DNA of 64,000 nucleotides from Bacillota bacterium. GTDB taxonomy: Bacteria > Bacillota > Bacilli > Paenibacillales > Paenibacillaceae. The stretch covers positions 62,001 through 126,000 of the forward strand of contig JAEWAQ010000003.1 of assembly GCA_023391635.1 (NCBI GenBank), written 5' to 3'. Below are positions 9,288 to 17,856 of this stretch, piece by piece. Position numbers and translations under genes: made by a program. Every line of letters begins with the position of its first letter. Position 1 is the stretch's first letter. Under the pieces are notes generated by a model, which worked only from the letters and a program-made list of their open reading frames with translations, was not told where the DNA came from and did no database searches.

Positions 9288-10016
9288 ATGAAAGTATCGA
9301 TGTTCGTCACTTGCTTGAGCGATGCCGTCTTTCCCCGCGTCGGGGAAGCGATGGTGCGGCTGCTGGCCCGCTACGGCGTGAAGCTGGATTTCCCGCCGTC
9401 CCAGACGTGCTGCGGCCAACCGGCATACAACAGCGGCTATTGGGAGGAAGCCCGGACGAGCGCCAAAACGCTGCTGCAGGCGTTTGAGGGCAGCGATTTC
9501 GTCATTTCGCCGTCCGGTTCCTGTACGCACATGATCCACAATTACCCCAAGCTATTTGAGAACGATCCGATCTGGCTGCCGAAAGCCGTCGAACTGCAGG
9601 AGAAGTCCTACGAATTTGCCCAGTTTCTCGTTCAGGTGCTGGGGGTGACGGATGTCGGGGCCGTGTTTCCGCACAAGGTGACATATCACCCGTCTTGCCA
9701 CGGCTCACGGCTGCTCGGCGTCAAGGATGAGCCGATCGCGCTGATGGAACAGGTCAAAGGTCTTGAGCTTGTTCCCCTGCCGTTCGCGGAGGATTGCTGC
9801 GGGTTCGGCGGTACGTTCGCGGTGAAGATGGCGGACATCTCCGGCGCGATGGTCGCGGAGAAGGTCGACCATATCAAGGAGACGGAAGCGGAAGTGCTCG
9901 TCGGTCTCGACATGGCTTGCCTGATGAATATCGGCGGCAACCTGCGGCATCGCGGCGAGAAAGTCCGGGTCATGCACCTGGCCGAACTGCTGGAGGAAGG
10001 AGTGAAGCTGGCATGA
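9288..10016 (+). CDS. lutA: L-lactate utilisation protein LutA, Fe-S oxidoreductase subunit
   Basis: 242 residues, the usual LutA length. Two cysteine-rich CCG motifs are present, TCCGQP near residue 43 and DCCGFGG near residue 168, as in heterodisulfide-reductase-like (DUF3390/CCG) subunits. With LutB and LutC it oxidises L-lactate to pyruvate through iron-sulfur chemistry in place of a flavin lactate dehydrogenase. ATG follows AGAGG at a normal spacing. It overlaps lutB by four bases (ATGA), showing translational coupling. Confidence 0.93.
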   Translation: MKVSMFVTCLSDAVFPRVGEAMVRLLARYGVKLDFPPSQTCCGQPAYNSGYWEEARTSAKTLLQAFEGSDFVISPSGSCTHMIHNYPKLFENDPIWLPKAVELQEKSYEFAQFLVQVLGVTDVGAVFPHKVTYHPSCHGSRLLGVKDEPIALMEQVKGLELVPLPFAEDCCGFGGTFAVKMADISGAMVAEKVDHIKETEAEVLVGLDMACLMNIGGNLRHRGEKVRVMHLAELLEEGVKLA

Positions 10017-11551
10017 GCACAGGAGCGACAACGGGAACGAAACAGGCTACCGTCAAAGCGCGGGCGGATTTGGCGCTGAATGACGAGTTTCTGCGCAAGG
10101 CGGTCAAGTTCACGACGGAAAAGCTGCGCAGCGGCAAAAAGACGGCGATGGAGCAGCACGGCAACTGGGAGGAATGGCGGGAACGCGGTCGGCAAATTCG
10201 GCTGCACACGATCGCGCACCTCGACTATTATTTGAACTTGTTTGCCAATAACGCGCGGGCGAACGGGGTGCACGTGCACTTTGCCGAGTCGGATGCGGAT
10301 GCGGTGCGGATCTCGCTTGAGATCGCAAGGCGCGTGGAAGCGAAGTCGGTCGTGAAGTCCAAATCGATGGTCACCGAAGAACTGCACCTGAACCATGCGC
10401 TGGACTCCATCGGCGTCGAAGCGATCGAGACGGACCTTGGCGAATACATCATCCAGCTCGCGGGAGAGACTCCATCGCACATCATCATTCCGGCCATTCA
10501 CAAGAATCGCTACCAGGTGGCGGACCTGCTGTCCGAGCAAGCGGGGGAGAAGCTGGCACCTGACACGAAGATTTTGGCGGGTTTCGTTCGCAAGAAGCTG
10601 CGGGAGAAGTTCCTTGAAGCGGATATCGGAATGACGGGCTGCAACTTCGCGATTGCCGAGACCGGTTCGATGGTGCTGTTCGAAAACGAAGGCAATGCCC
10701 GTATGGTGACAACAGTGCCGCGCACGCAAATTACGCTGATGGGGATGGAGCGCATCATTCCGTCGTGGGCGGACCTCGAAGTGATGGCAACGCTTCTGCC
10801 GCGTTCTGCGACCGGGCAGAAGCTGACTGTCTATATGTCAGGAATTACCGGGCCGAGGCGTGAAGCCGACGGAGACGGGCCGGAAGAGATGCATATCGTC
10901 ATCGTCGACAACGGGCGATCCTTGCAGCTCGGCGATCCCGAGTTCCAGGAACTGCTCAACTGCATCCGCTGCGGCGCTTGCTTGAACGTATGCCCGGTGT
11001 ACCGCCATATCGGCGGGCATGCGTACGGCGGGACGTACAGCGGGCCGATCGGCGCCGTGCTTACGCCCGCATTGAAGAAGAACGTCGCCGAATGGGACGA
11101 TATCGCGAACGCCTCCAGCCTCTGCGGCGCTTGCTCGGAAGCCTGTCCGGTCAAGATTCCGCTGCACGACATGCTCGTCTACTTGCGGAGGCGCAAAGTT
11201 GAAGCAGGGCGCGGGGACGCGGTGGAGACGGCCGGCATGAAGGGCTTCGCTGCGGTGATGGGCAAGGCGGGCCGTTACAAAGCCGCGCTCAAGCTTGGCC
11301 GGATCGGGCAGAAGCTCGTCGTGCGCGATGGCGGCATCAAGGCGAAACTCGGGCCCCTGAAGGGCTGGAATACGTACCGAATCGCGCCGAGCATCGCCAA
11401 AGAGACGTTCCGCGAGCGCTGGGCGACGTTGGACCAGGAAATTCGCGCCGGTCTCGCGGAGATAGCGCCGGATATGAGAGCGCGCATGGAACAGAAGCTG
11501 AAGGAACGCGGCAGCAAGAGCAAGGAAGGAGGGCACGGACATGGGGGATAA
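10013..11551 (+). CDS. lutB: L-lactate utilisation iron-sulfur protein LutB
   Basis: 512 residues when started at the ATG 10013 that overlaps the lutA stop; the open frame continues upstream, but those codons lie inside lutA. It has the N-terminal LUD domain (about 60-290) and two 4Fe-4S ferredoxin motifs, CIRCGACLNVCP near residue 320 and CGACSEACP near 370, then a C-terminal helical tail. It acts as the electron-transfer core of the LutABC lactate oxidation complex in the cytosol. An 11-base overlap leads into lutC. Confidence 0.93.
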   Translation: MSTGATTGTKQATVKARADLALNDEFLRKAVKFTTEKLRSGKKTAMEQHGNWEEWRERGRQIRLHTIAHLDYYLNLFANNARANGVHVHFAESDADAVRISLEIARRVEAKSVVKSKSMVTEELHLNHALDSIGVEAIETDLGEYIIQLAGETPSHIIIPAIHKNRYQVADLLSEQAGEKLAPDTKILAGFVRKKLREKFLEADIGMTGCNFAIAETGSMVLFENEGNARMVTTVPRTQITLMGMERIIPSWADLEVMATLLPRSATGQKLTVYMSGITGPRREADGDGPEEMHIVIVDNGRSLQLGDPEFQELLNCIRCGACLNVCPVYRHIGGHAYGGTYSGPIGAVLTPALKKNVAEWDDIANASSLCGACSEACPVKIPLHDMLVYLRRRKVEAGRGDAVETAGMKGFAAVMGKAGRYKAALKLGRIGQKLVVRDGGIKAKLGPLKGWNTYRIAPSIAKETFRERWATLDQEIRAGLAEIAPDMRARMEQKLKERGSKSKEGGHGHGG

Positions 11552-12350
11552 TTTCGGCAATGGATCGGATACGCACGCGGATCGCGGCATGACCGGGGAA
11601 GGCGGCGTGGCGAGTGCACAGGCATCGGCTTCCCACCGGCAGTGGCTGGCGGAAATGGACGCGCAGTCGCGTGCCGCGCAGGAATCGTTCATGAACGGCA
11701 TCGCAGCGAAACTGAGAAGGCCGCGGGTGACGGAGGCGCCGAAGCACCCGTATCGCGGCGCACCGGACTTCTGGCATGCGTTCGAATGGACGCTGGAGGA
11801 GCGGATCGAGCGGTTTATCGCGAATTTCGAGGCGGTCGGCGGCCATGTCGTACGCGTGCCGGACTTGGCAGCGGCACGGGCGTTCATTGCGGAGAAGGCG
11901 GCGGAGATGAGCGCGAAGTACGTTATTCGGCAAAACGAACCGGAACTGGACCGTCTGGGGCTGGAGGACGCGCTGCCGGCGGGTTCGCGGGTGACCGTAT
12001 GGAATGCGGAGGCGGATATGGAAGGCAAGGCGCGCGCGGCGGAAGCGGACTTCGGCGTCGTCATGGCCGACTACGCCGCCGCATATACCGGCTCGATCAC
12101 GGTGCTGTCGTCCCCGGACAAAGGCCGTTCGGTCAGCCTGCTGCCGACGGCGCTGATGGCGATCCTGCCGGTCGACCGGCTCAAGACGCGGCTGGGCGAG
12201 ATTATGGCCGACTTCGATCGGGCGGGACAAGGCAACTTGCCTGCCGGCATTCATTTCATCTCGGGACCGAGCCGGTCAGCCGACATCGAGAACGACTTGA
12301 CGATCGGCGTGCACGGTCCGGGCATCGTCTACGTGCTCATCGTCGGTTGA
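11541..12350 (+). CDS. lutC: lactate utilisation protein LutC
   Basis: 269 residues. The C-terminal half is a LUD/DUF162 domain with the family's TGSITVLSS and HFISGPSRSADIE signatures and ends in GVHGPG. The N-terminal 90 residues are more variable. It is the third subunit of the LutABC lactate oxidation system. ATG 11541 follows AAGGAGGG and overlaps the end of lutB by 11 bases, so the operon is tightly coupled. No odd features. Confidence 0.92.
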   Translation: MGDNFGNGSDTHADRGMTGEGGVASAQASASHRQWLAEMDAQSRAAQESFMNGIAAKLRRPRVTEAPKHPYRGAPDFWHAFEWTLEERIERFIANFEAVGGHVVRVPDLAAARAFIAEKAAEMSAKYVIRQNEPELDRLGLEDALPAGSRVTVWNAEADMEGKARAAEADFGVVMADYAAAYTGSITVLSSPDKGRSVSLLPTALMAILPVDRLKTRLGEIMADFDRAGQGNLPAGIHFISGPSRSADIENDLTIGVHGPGIVYVLIVG

Positions 12351-12452
12351 TTGGATGACGCGATAATGCGATGATTTGAAAAAGAGAGATTGCAGTGCTC
12401 AGTTATGCCGTGCGAAGGCGCAGTGCCGGAATGGGAGAGGGTGGAAGGCGGT

Positions 12453-13160
12453 TTGGAAATCGTCAAGTTGAAGAAGCGGAATCACGACGAAGAAATCGTT
12501 GGACAACTGCAAGCTTTGATGGCGGACGGGACGCTGAAGCCCGGGGATAAGCTGCCGTCGACCAAGGAGCTGTGCGAACGCTTTGGCGTCGGTCGATCGA
12601 CGATGCGTGAAGCGCTCAGCGCCTTGAAGGCGATGGGCTTGATCGAGATTCGCCAAGGCGGCGGCTGCCGCGTGCTGGCGCCAAGCCCGGCAGGCTTCGT
12701 GCCGCCGGAGCTCGAATCGCTGCGCATGAACCGCGAGACGCTGCTGCACCTGCTCGAAGCGAGGCGCACGCTGGAGGTCGCCAATGCCGCGATCGCCGCC
12801 GCCAAGCGGACGGCTGCCGATCTGGCGGAGCTTGGCCGCATTGTGGCCGATATGGGTGAAGCGATCGGCAACGATGCGGAGGGCGAGCGCACGGATATCG
12901 CATTCCACGAGACGCTGGTCAAGATGACGCATAACCCCATTTTGGAAAGGCTGTTCGCTTCGATCGTGTCGCAAATGGAGAATGCCATCCGGGAAGTGCG
13001 CCGCGTCGAACTATACGCCAATCGCGCCGTCGCGGAGCGATTGATGAAGGAACATAAGGCAATCTACGATGCGATTGCTGACCGTGACGAGGATCGCGCG
13101 GCAAGGCGGATGACGCAACATCTGCAGCATGTGGAGCGCATTCTGATGAAGTATTTGTAG
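12453..13160 (+). CDS. lutR: GntR-family (FCD) regulator, probable LutR
   Basis: N-terminal winged helix-turn-helix (about 10-70, with LPSTKELCERFGVGRSTMREAL written here in part as GVGRSTMREAL) and a C-terminal all-helical FCD ligand domain (about 90-225, RRTLEVANA, HETLVKMTHNP). FCD members sense small organic acids; as the last gene of a lut operon it is likely the lactate-responsive repressor. Start is uncertain: the frame is open from TTG 12390, but the conserved part begins just after TTG 12453, which has GGTGG/GGAAGG before it; GTG 12441 is another choice. It is followed by a clear terminator at 13286-13330. Assignment as LutR rests on context. Confidence 0.82.
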   Translation: MEIVKLKKRNHDEEIVGQLQALMADGTLKPGDKLPSTKELCERFGVGRSTMREALSALKAMGLIEIRQGGGCRVLAPSPAGFVPPELESLRMNRETLLHLLEARRTLEVANAAIAAAKRTAADLAELGRIVADMGEAIGNDAEGERTDIAFHETLVKMTHNPILERLFASIVSQMENAIREVRRVELYANRAVAERLMKEHKAIYDAIADRDEDRAARRMTQHLQHVERILMKYL

Positions 13161-13285
13161 AGATATTGCCGTGAACCAAGTTAATTCATAAAAAATTTAG
13201 CGGTAGGTTTCCCGCTAATTCAAAAGTTAGTCGTTTGCAAGCAACAATTGTCCAGAACTCAGCTAATATTTTCTGATAGTCCGAA

Positions 13286-13330
13286 TAAAGCACCATGCCG
13301 GAGCGCAATGCCTCCTTCTGGTGCTTTTTG
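13286..13330 (+). terminator. rho-independent terminator of the lut operon
   Basis: AAGCACCA (13288-13295) pairs exactly with TGGTGCTT (13319-13326), with an inner GGAG/CTCC pair, followed by a T-run. A second, weaker inverted repeat TTAGCGG/CCGCTAA lies at about 13198-13219. Nothing else was seen in 13161-13447. Confidence 0.8.
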
Positions 13331-13447
13331 CTGTTTCCGACACGGCTGCCGGCGCCCGGGTCGGACCGGAACAGAACTTGGGCAGGATTGGACAGGGCCC
13401 GGCAAGAGCAGCCCCCAGCAAGAGTACCACTTCCCCATCCCCCCTTC

Positions 13448-14227
13448 CTATTGCAAAGTTTCCTTCCGCAGCCTCGATGGAGGGAATCCGTACACCTTCC
13501 GAAAGATGCGGTTGAAATACGACTGGTCGCAAAAGCCGACATATTCAGCCGCTTCCCTGATCGTAACGTCGGCGGACAGCAGCAAATCGCGTGCGGCCGA
13601 CAGCTTGACTTGGTGAACGTAGGCTTTGACGGTCGTGCCGGTCACCCGCCTGAAGAGCGCGGAAAGGTAGTTGGGCGTGATGCCGACCATGGCCGCGATA
13701 TGGTTCACCTGAATATCTTCGCGGTAATGCGCAAGAACATGCCGCTGTACTTCCGCAATCATATCGAGCTGCGGGGAAGGATGGCGAAGATCGTCAACCT
13801 CCCGGTTCATCAGGCCGACGATTTCGGCCGCGAGCGCTTCGCAGATCGGCTCGAAATAGGGAAGCTTCCCCATCCACTGCTGCACAAGCAGGGAGAACCG
13901 CTGCTTCAAATATTCGTATTGGCGCGTACGCGCAGCCGCAGGCGTGCGATGCGCGAGCAGCGGAAAAGGCAGACGAGTTTCCCGAGCGACAGAGAACGTC
14001 ACCCAATATTTCTGATGCTGGTCGTCCTGTTCCGGGAACCCTTCGCGCAGACAATCGGGAGGGATATGGATCAATTCCCCTTTGTTCAGCCGCAGCGTCT
14101 GTCCGTCGATTCGGTAACTTAGCTTGCCGGATACGATCAGGGCAATGGCATGCGTCGTCGTGCGGGAGAGCGGCTTCCTCCAACCCGGATCCCGATCGTC
14201 GAATCCCGCGGCTTCGAGCCGTATCAT
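13448..14227 (-). CDS. AraC-family transcriptional regulator
   Basis: 259 residues. N-terminal cupin-type sensor region (about 15-90, GKLSYRIDGQTLRLNKGELI, HIPPD) and C-terminal AraC double helix-turn-helix (about 155-255, with VGITPNYLSALFRRVTG and VGFCDQSYFNRIFRKVYG). It is transcribed divergently from the FAD oxidoreductase gene with about 140 bases between the starts, so it probably controls that gene and itself. The ligand is unknown; sugars or sugar acids are common for this architecture. Both helix-turn-helix halves are intact. Confidence 0.9.
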   Translation of the reverse strand: MIRLEAAGFDDRDPGWRKPLSRTTTHAIALIVSGKLSYRIDGQTLRLNKGELIHIPPDCLREGFPEQDDQHQKYWVTFSVARETRLPFPLLAHRTPAAARTRQYEYLKQRFSLLVQQWMGKLPYFEPICEALAAEIVGLMNREVDDLRHPSPQLDMIAEVQRHVLAHYREDIQVNHIAAMVGITPNYLSALFRRVTGTTVKAYVHQVKLSAARDLLLSADVTIREAAEYVGFCDQSYFNRIFRKVYGFPPSRLRKETLQ

Positions 14228-14339
14228 GAAAACTCCACCTCCGCAAAAACTTCATCAATATCGTGTAGATTTATACAAGTTAGCAAAGATTCATTGATTG
14301 CTATAAAGCCATGATAAGAGTAATTTCAATATAGATTTA

Positions 14340-14354
14340 TAATAAGTCTTATTA
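14340..14354. promoter_or_regulatory. 15-bp palindrome before the FAD oxidoreductase gene
   Basis: TAATAAGTCTTATTA is a perfect palindrome around a central T. It sits directly in front of the AAAGGAG ribosome site of the FAD oxidoreductase gene and in the divergent interval shared with the AraC regulator. An operator role is possible, though AraC proteins usually bind direct repeats; AT-rich sequence raises the chance that it is accidental. Confidence 0.35.
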
Positions 14355-14370
14355 AAGGAGAATTTCAATC

Positions 14371-15855
14371 ATGATCTATGATCTTGTTATCTATGGAGGC
14401 ACATCGGCAGGTGTAGCGGCAGCGGTGCAGGCGAAGCGAATGGGGCTGAAGCCGGTCATTATCGAACCCGGTCGTCGGCTTGGCGGGCTTACGAGCGGAG
14501 GGCTTGGGGATACGGATTTCGGAAACAAAAGCGCGATCGGAGGCTTGTCGCTGGAGTTCTACAAGCGGCTCGGCCAAAAATATGGCGAAGCGGAAGCCGT
14601 CTGGTTGTTCGAACCGAAGATGGCGCTCGCCGTATTCCGGGATTGGGTGGCAGAGCATGACATTGAGGTGATTTACGAGCAACGGCTGGATCGCAAAGAT
14701 GGCGTCATTCGGGCTGACCGACGCATTCGCTCCATCCGCATGGAGTCCGGAATCACGTTCGAAGGCCGTATGTACATGGATGCCAGCTATGAAGGCGACC
14801 TGATGAAGGGGGCCGGTGTATCCTATGCAACCGGGCGCGAAGCCAACCATGTGTACGGAGAACGCTACAACGGCATTCAGACGGCGACAGCGGTGAAAAA
14901 CCAGCTGCCTCCCGGCATCGACCCCTATCGCATTCCCGGCCAACCTTCCAGCGGCTTATTGCCGGGGGTCAACGCCGATGCGGGCGGAGCGGACGGCGAC
15001 GGGGATCACCGCATTCAGGCGTATTGCTATCGCATGTGCCTCACCGATGTGCCGGACAACCGCGTCATGATCGAACGCCCCGACGGCTATGACGAGCAGA
15101 TGTACGAACTGCTGTTCCGCGCGATCGAACAGGGGGAGGATCGTTTCTTCAAGCTGAACGGTGTTCGAAACCGCAAGACAGATTCCAACAACGACCGCGG
15201 CTTCTCCACCGACTTCATCGGATACAATTACGATTATCCGGAAGCCGATTATGAGACAAGAGAACGGATCGCAGCCGCGCATAAGCACTATCAGCTTGGG
15301 CTCGTCTGGACCGTGCAGAATCATCCGCGCGTGCCTGAGCGCATTCGCAGCTTCTATCAGCCTTGGGGCTTGCCGCTGGATGAATTCGAGGAAACCGGCC
15401 ATTGGACGCCGCAGCTCTACATTCGGGAAGCCAGGCGCATGGTCGCAAACAGGGTCATGAACGAGAATCACATTTTCCGCCGCTTGCCGGTCGCCGACAG
15501 CATTGGCATGGGGGCTTACACGATGGATTCGCACAACACGCAGCGCCACGTGAACAAGGACGGATGGGTAGTCAACGAAGGCGATGTGCAGATCAAGCTG
15601 GACGGGCCGTACCCGATCAGCTATCGGTCCATTGTGCCGAAGGAAGAGGAGTGTACCAATTTATTGGTTCCGGTATGCTTGTCCGCCTCACATATCGCCT
15701 ACGGATCCATCCGCATGGAGCCTGTATTCATGGTGCTGGCGCAATCCGCCGCAACCGCAGCCGCAATGGCGATCGACCAGGACATTGATGTCCAACAGGT
15801 CGATTACGGCGCACTAAGCAAACGGTTGACCGAAGACGGACAGGTGTTGCGCTAG
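14371..15855 (+). CDS. FAD-dependent oxidoreductase (FAD_oxidored family)
   Basis: 494 residues. It starts with a Rossmann FAD-binding segment, DLVIYGGTSAGVAAAVQAKR, followed by the ribose-binding Glu in VIIEPGRRLGG and the LTSGGLGDTDFG motif typical of the PF12831 group. A C-terminal GSIRMEPVFM/QSAATAAAMA segment closes the FAD site. Members of this group often occur in carbohydrate or flavonoid-glycoside loci and oxidise sugar-like substrates, but the substrate here is unknown. AAAGGAG gives a strong ribosome site before ATG 14371. The gene stands alone, divergent from an AraC regulator. Confidence 0.85.
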   Translation: MIYDLVIYGGTSAGVAAAVQAKRMGLKPVIIEPGRRLGGLTSGGLGDTDFGNKSAIGGLSLEFYKRLGQKYGEAEAVWLFEPKMALAVFRDWVAEHDIEVIYEQRLDRKDGVIRADRRIRSIRMESGITFEGRMYMDASYEGDLMKGAGVSYATGREANHVYGERYNGIQTATAVKNQLPPGIDPYRIPGQPSSGLLPGVNADAGGADGDGDHRIQAYCYRMCLTDVPDNRVMIERPDGYDEQMYELLFRAIEQGEDRFFKLNGVRNRKTDSNNDRGFSTDFIGYNYDYPEADYETRERIAAAHKHYQLGLVWTVQNHPRVPERIRSFYQPWGLPLDEFEETGHWTPQLYIREARRMVANRVMNENHIFRRLPVADSIGMGAYTMDSHNTQRHVNKDGWVVNEGDVQIKLDGPYPISYRSIVPKEEECTNLLVPVCLSASHIAYGSIRMEPVFMVLAQSAATAAAMAIDQDIDVQQVDYGALSKRLTEDGQVLR

Positions 15856-15942
15856 CACCAACAGCCGTTGCTTCAGTGGAAGCGCCGCAAAATTCCGTAG
15901 GGCTTTGGAGTGTAAGCCAAGCAAATTATTTAATGTATCACG

Positions 15943-16028
15943 ATGCCAACAACATTTTTAATATTGTGTCATATATAAATATATGATATACATTATATTA
16001 AAAATAGACCGCTGGAGGTTGTTGGCAT
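15943..16028. repeat. large nested palindrome covering the glpX translation start
   Basis: The left arm is one block of 22 bases (15943-15964). Its outer 11 bases, ATGCCAACAAC, pair with GTTGTTGGCAT at 16018-16028, which carries the first two bases of the glpX ATG. Its inner 11 bases, ATTTTTAATAT, pair with ATATTAAAAAT at 15995-16005. The 12-base bulge 16006-16017 holds most of the GGAGG ribosome site. The loop holds a further small repeat, CATATAT/ATATATG (15970-15985). A promoter, TTGTGT-17-TATACA (15964-15992), lies inside the structure. Confidence 0.7.
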
Positions 16029-17007
16029 GGAGAGGGAATTGGCACTGGAAATCGTTCGGGTGACGGAATTGGCGGCGTTGGCATCGGCGCCTTGGATGGG
16101 ACGCGGAGAAAAAATCGGCGCGGACGGAGCGGCGACGAACGCGATGCGGTCCATGCTCGACTCGGTATCGATTCGCGGTACGGTCGTCATCGGCGAAGGG
16201 GAAATGGACGAAGCGCCGATGCTGTACATCGGCGAACAGGTCGGCAGCCAGCAGGGGCCGGAGGTTGACGTGGCGGTCGATCCTCTCGAAGGCACGAATA
16301 TCGTCGCCAAAGGACTCAATAATGCGATGTCGGTTATCGCCGTCGCCAGCAAGGGCGAACTGTTGCACGCGCCCGATATGTATATGGAGAAATTGGCGGT
16401 CGGACCGCAATTGGCCGGCAAGGTGAAGCTGACCGATTCCATGGAGACGACGCTGACGACAGCTGCTGCCGTGCTGGACAAGGCGGTCGCGGATCTTACC
16501 GTCATGGTGCTGGACCGGCCGCGGCATGAGTCGCTCATCAAGACGCTCCGCAAAGTCGGCGTCCGCATCAAGTTCCTGAGCGACGGGGACGTCGCGGGTG
16601 CGCTGGCGCCGGCATTCCCGGAGACCGGCATCGACTTGTACGTCGGATCCGGCGGTGCGCCGGAAGGCGTATTGGCTGCGGCAGCCTTGCGATGTTTGGG
16701 AGGCGAATTGCAGGGTAGACTAATGCCGGCGGACGGAGCGGAATATCGGCGATGTGTGGACATGGGCATTGCGGACCCTTACAAAGTGCTGACGATGGCC
16801 GACATGGTTGGGACGGGCGATGTCATCTTCGCTGCAACGGGGGTAACGCCGGGAGAATTCCTTGGCGGCGTGCGCTACTTGCCGGACCAGCGGGCAGAGA
16901 CGCACTCTATCGTCATGAGAGCGAAAACCCGCACGATCCGTTTCATCCGCGCCTTGCATTATTTGCCGAATAAGCCGCTGCTCCAGCAGCCGCAACAGCA
17001 TTTGTGA
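16027..17007 (+). CDS. glpX: fructose-1,6-bisphosphatase class II
   Basis: 326 residues, normal for GlpX. Metal and substrate motifs are visible: IGEGEMDEAPML (metal-binding Glu/Asp), VDPLEGTN and the lithium-sensitive phosphatase signature region, then a C-terminal GAPEGVLAAAALRCLGG. It hydrolyses fructose-1,6-bisphosphate to fructose-6-phosphate in gluconeogenesis. The neighbours transaldolase, CcpN-type repressor and PpsR also belong to central carbon control. The start and ribosome site lie in a large palindrome, which suggests specific regulation. Confidence 0.94.
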   Translation: MERELALEIVRVTELAALASAPWMGRGEKIGADGAATNAMRSMLDSVSIRGTVVIGEGEMDEAPMLYIGEQVGSQQGPEVDVAVDPLEGTNIVAKGLNNAMSVIAVASKGELLHAPDMYMEKLAVGPQLAGKVKLTDSMETTLTTAAAVLDKAVADLTVMVLDRPRHESLIKTLRKVGVRIKFLSDGDVAGALAPAFPETGIDLYVGSGGAPEGVLAAAALRCLGGELQGRLMPADGAEYRRCVDMGIADPYKVLTMADMVGTGDVIFAATGVTPGEFLGGVRYLPDQRAETHSIVMRAKTRTIRFIRALHYLPNKPLLQQPQQHL

Positions 17008-17071
17008 ACGCCGTTCCTGTTAGAAGAAAGAGGATGCTGACAAACTCAAAATGGTGTCACAATCTGATATG

Positions 17072-17080
17072 TGCTATACT
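17072..17080 (+). promoter_or_regulatory. extended -10 promoter for transaldolase
   Basis: TGCTATACT matches an extended -10 element (TGn plus TATACT at 17075-17080). The -35 region about 17 bases before it is poor. Located 49 bases before the transaldolase start, so it fits that gene. Confidence 0.5.
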
Positions 17081-17128
17081 ATTGGGGCATGGCAATTTTT
17101 GTTCAATCGACGAAAGGATGAGTAGGCA

Positions 17129-17779
17129 GTGAAATTTTATTTGGACACCGGCAATATCGAAGAAATTAAACGCATCGTCAAGCTCGGACTCGTGGACGGC
17201 GTCACGACGAACCCTTCGCTGATCGCCAAAGAAGGCCGCGACTTCAAGGAAGTGATCCAGGAGATCACCTCCATCGTCAGCGGACCGGTCAGCGCCGAAG
17301 TCATCGCGCTCGACGCGCCGGGCATGCTGAAGGAAGCGCACGAGATCGCGCAATGGGCGCCGAACGTCGTCATCAAGCTGCCGATGACCGAAGCCGGTCT
17401 GGAAGCCACGCATCAGTTGGCGAAGGAAGGCATCAAGACGAACGTCACATTGATCTTCAGCGTCGCGCAAGGCCTGATGGCCGCCAAGGCTGGCGCTACT
17501 TATATTAGCCCGTTCGTCGGGCGGCTCGACGACATCAGCGTCGACGGCATGAAGCTGGTGCGCGAGCTTCGCGAAATTCTCGATCTGTACGGCTTGCAGT
17601 CGGAAATTATCGCGGCCAGCATCCGCAACGTCGGCCACGTGGAAGCCGCGGCACTTGCGGGCGCACATATCGCGACGATCCCGGGATCGCTGCTGCCGTC
17701 GCTCTGGAAGCATCCTCTCACCGACAACGGCATCGAACGCTTCCTGAAGGATTGGGAGAAAGTGCCGAAGAAAGGCTAA
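17129..17779 (+). CDS. tal: transaldolase, TalC/FsaA-size subfamily
   Basis: 216 residues, the short transaldolase class. Signatures: FYLDTGNIEEIK at the N-terminus, VTTNPSLIAKEG, NVVIKLPMT with the Schiff-base Lys expected in the KLPM segment region, and ISPFVGRLDDI. It transfers a dihydroxyacetone unit between sugar phosphates in the non-oxidative pentose phosphate pathway; fructose-6-phosphate aldolase activity cannot be excluded from sequence alone. GTG start at 17129 after AAAGGATG/GTAGG. A hairpin terminator follows. Confidence 0.92.
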   Translation: MKFYLDTGNIEEIKRIVKLGLVDGVTTNPSLIAKEGRDFKEVIQEITSIVSGPVSAEVIALDAPGMLKEAHEIAQWAPNVVIKLPMTEAGLEATHQLAKEGIKTNVTLIFSVAQGLMAAKAGATYISPFVGRLDDISVDGMKLVRELREILDLYGLQSEIIAASIRNVGHVEAAALAGAHIATIPGSLLPSLWKHPLTDNGIERFLKDWEKVPKKG

Positions 17780-17799
17780 TACCGTCATCTCGTCAAAGG

Positions 17800-17829
17800 G
17801 CCGCTTCCACGGTGGAAGCGGCTTTGTTG
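17800..17829 (+). terminator. hairpin terminator after transaldolase
   Basis: GCCGCTTCCAC (17800-17810) and its exact complement at 17812-17822 form an 11-bp stem with a minimal loop, followed by TTTGTTG. The T-run is short, so partial readthrough into the CcpN-type gene is likely. Confidence 0.65.
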
Positions 17830-17856
17830 CGAAATGAACGGAAGGAGGGATATGCG

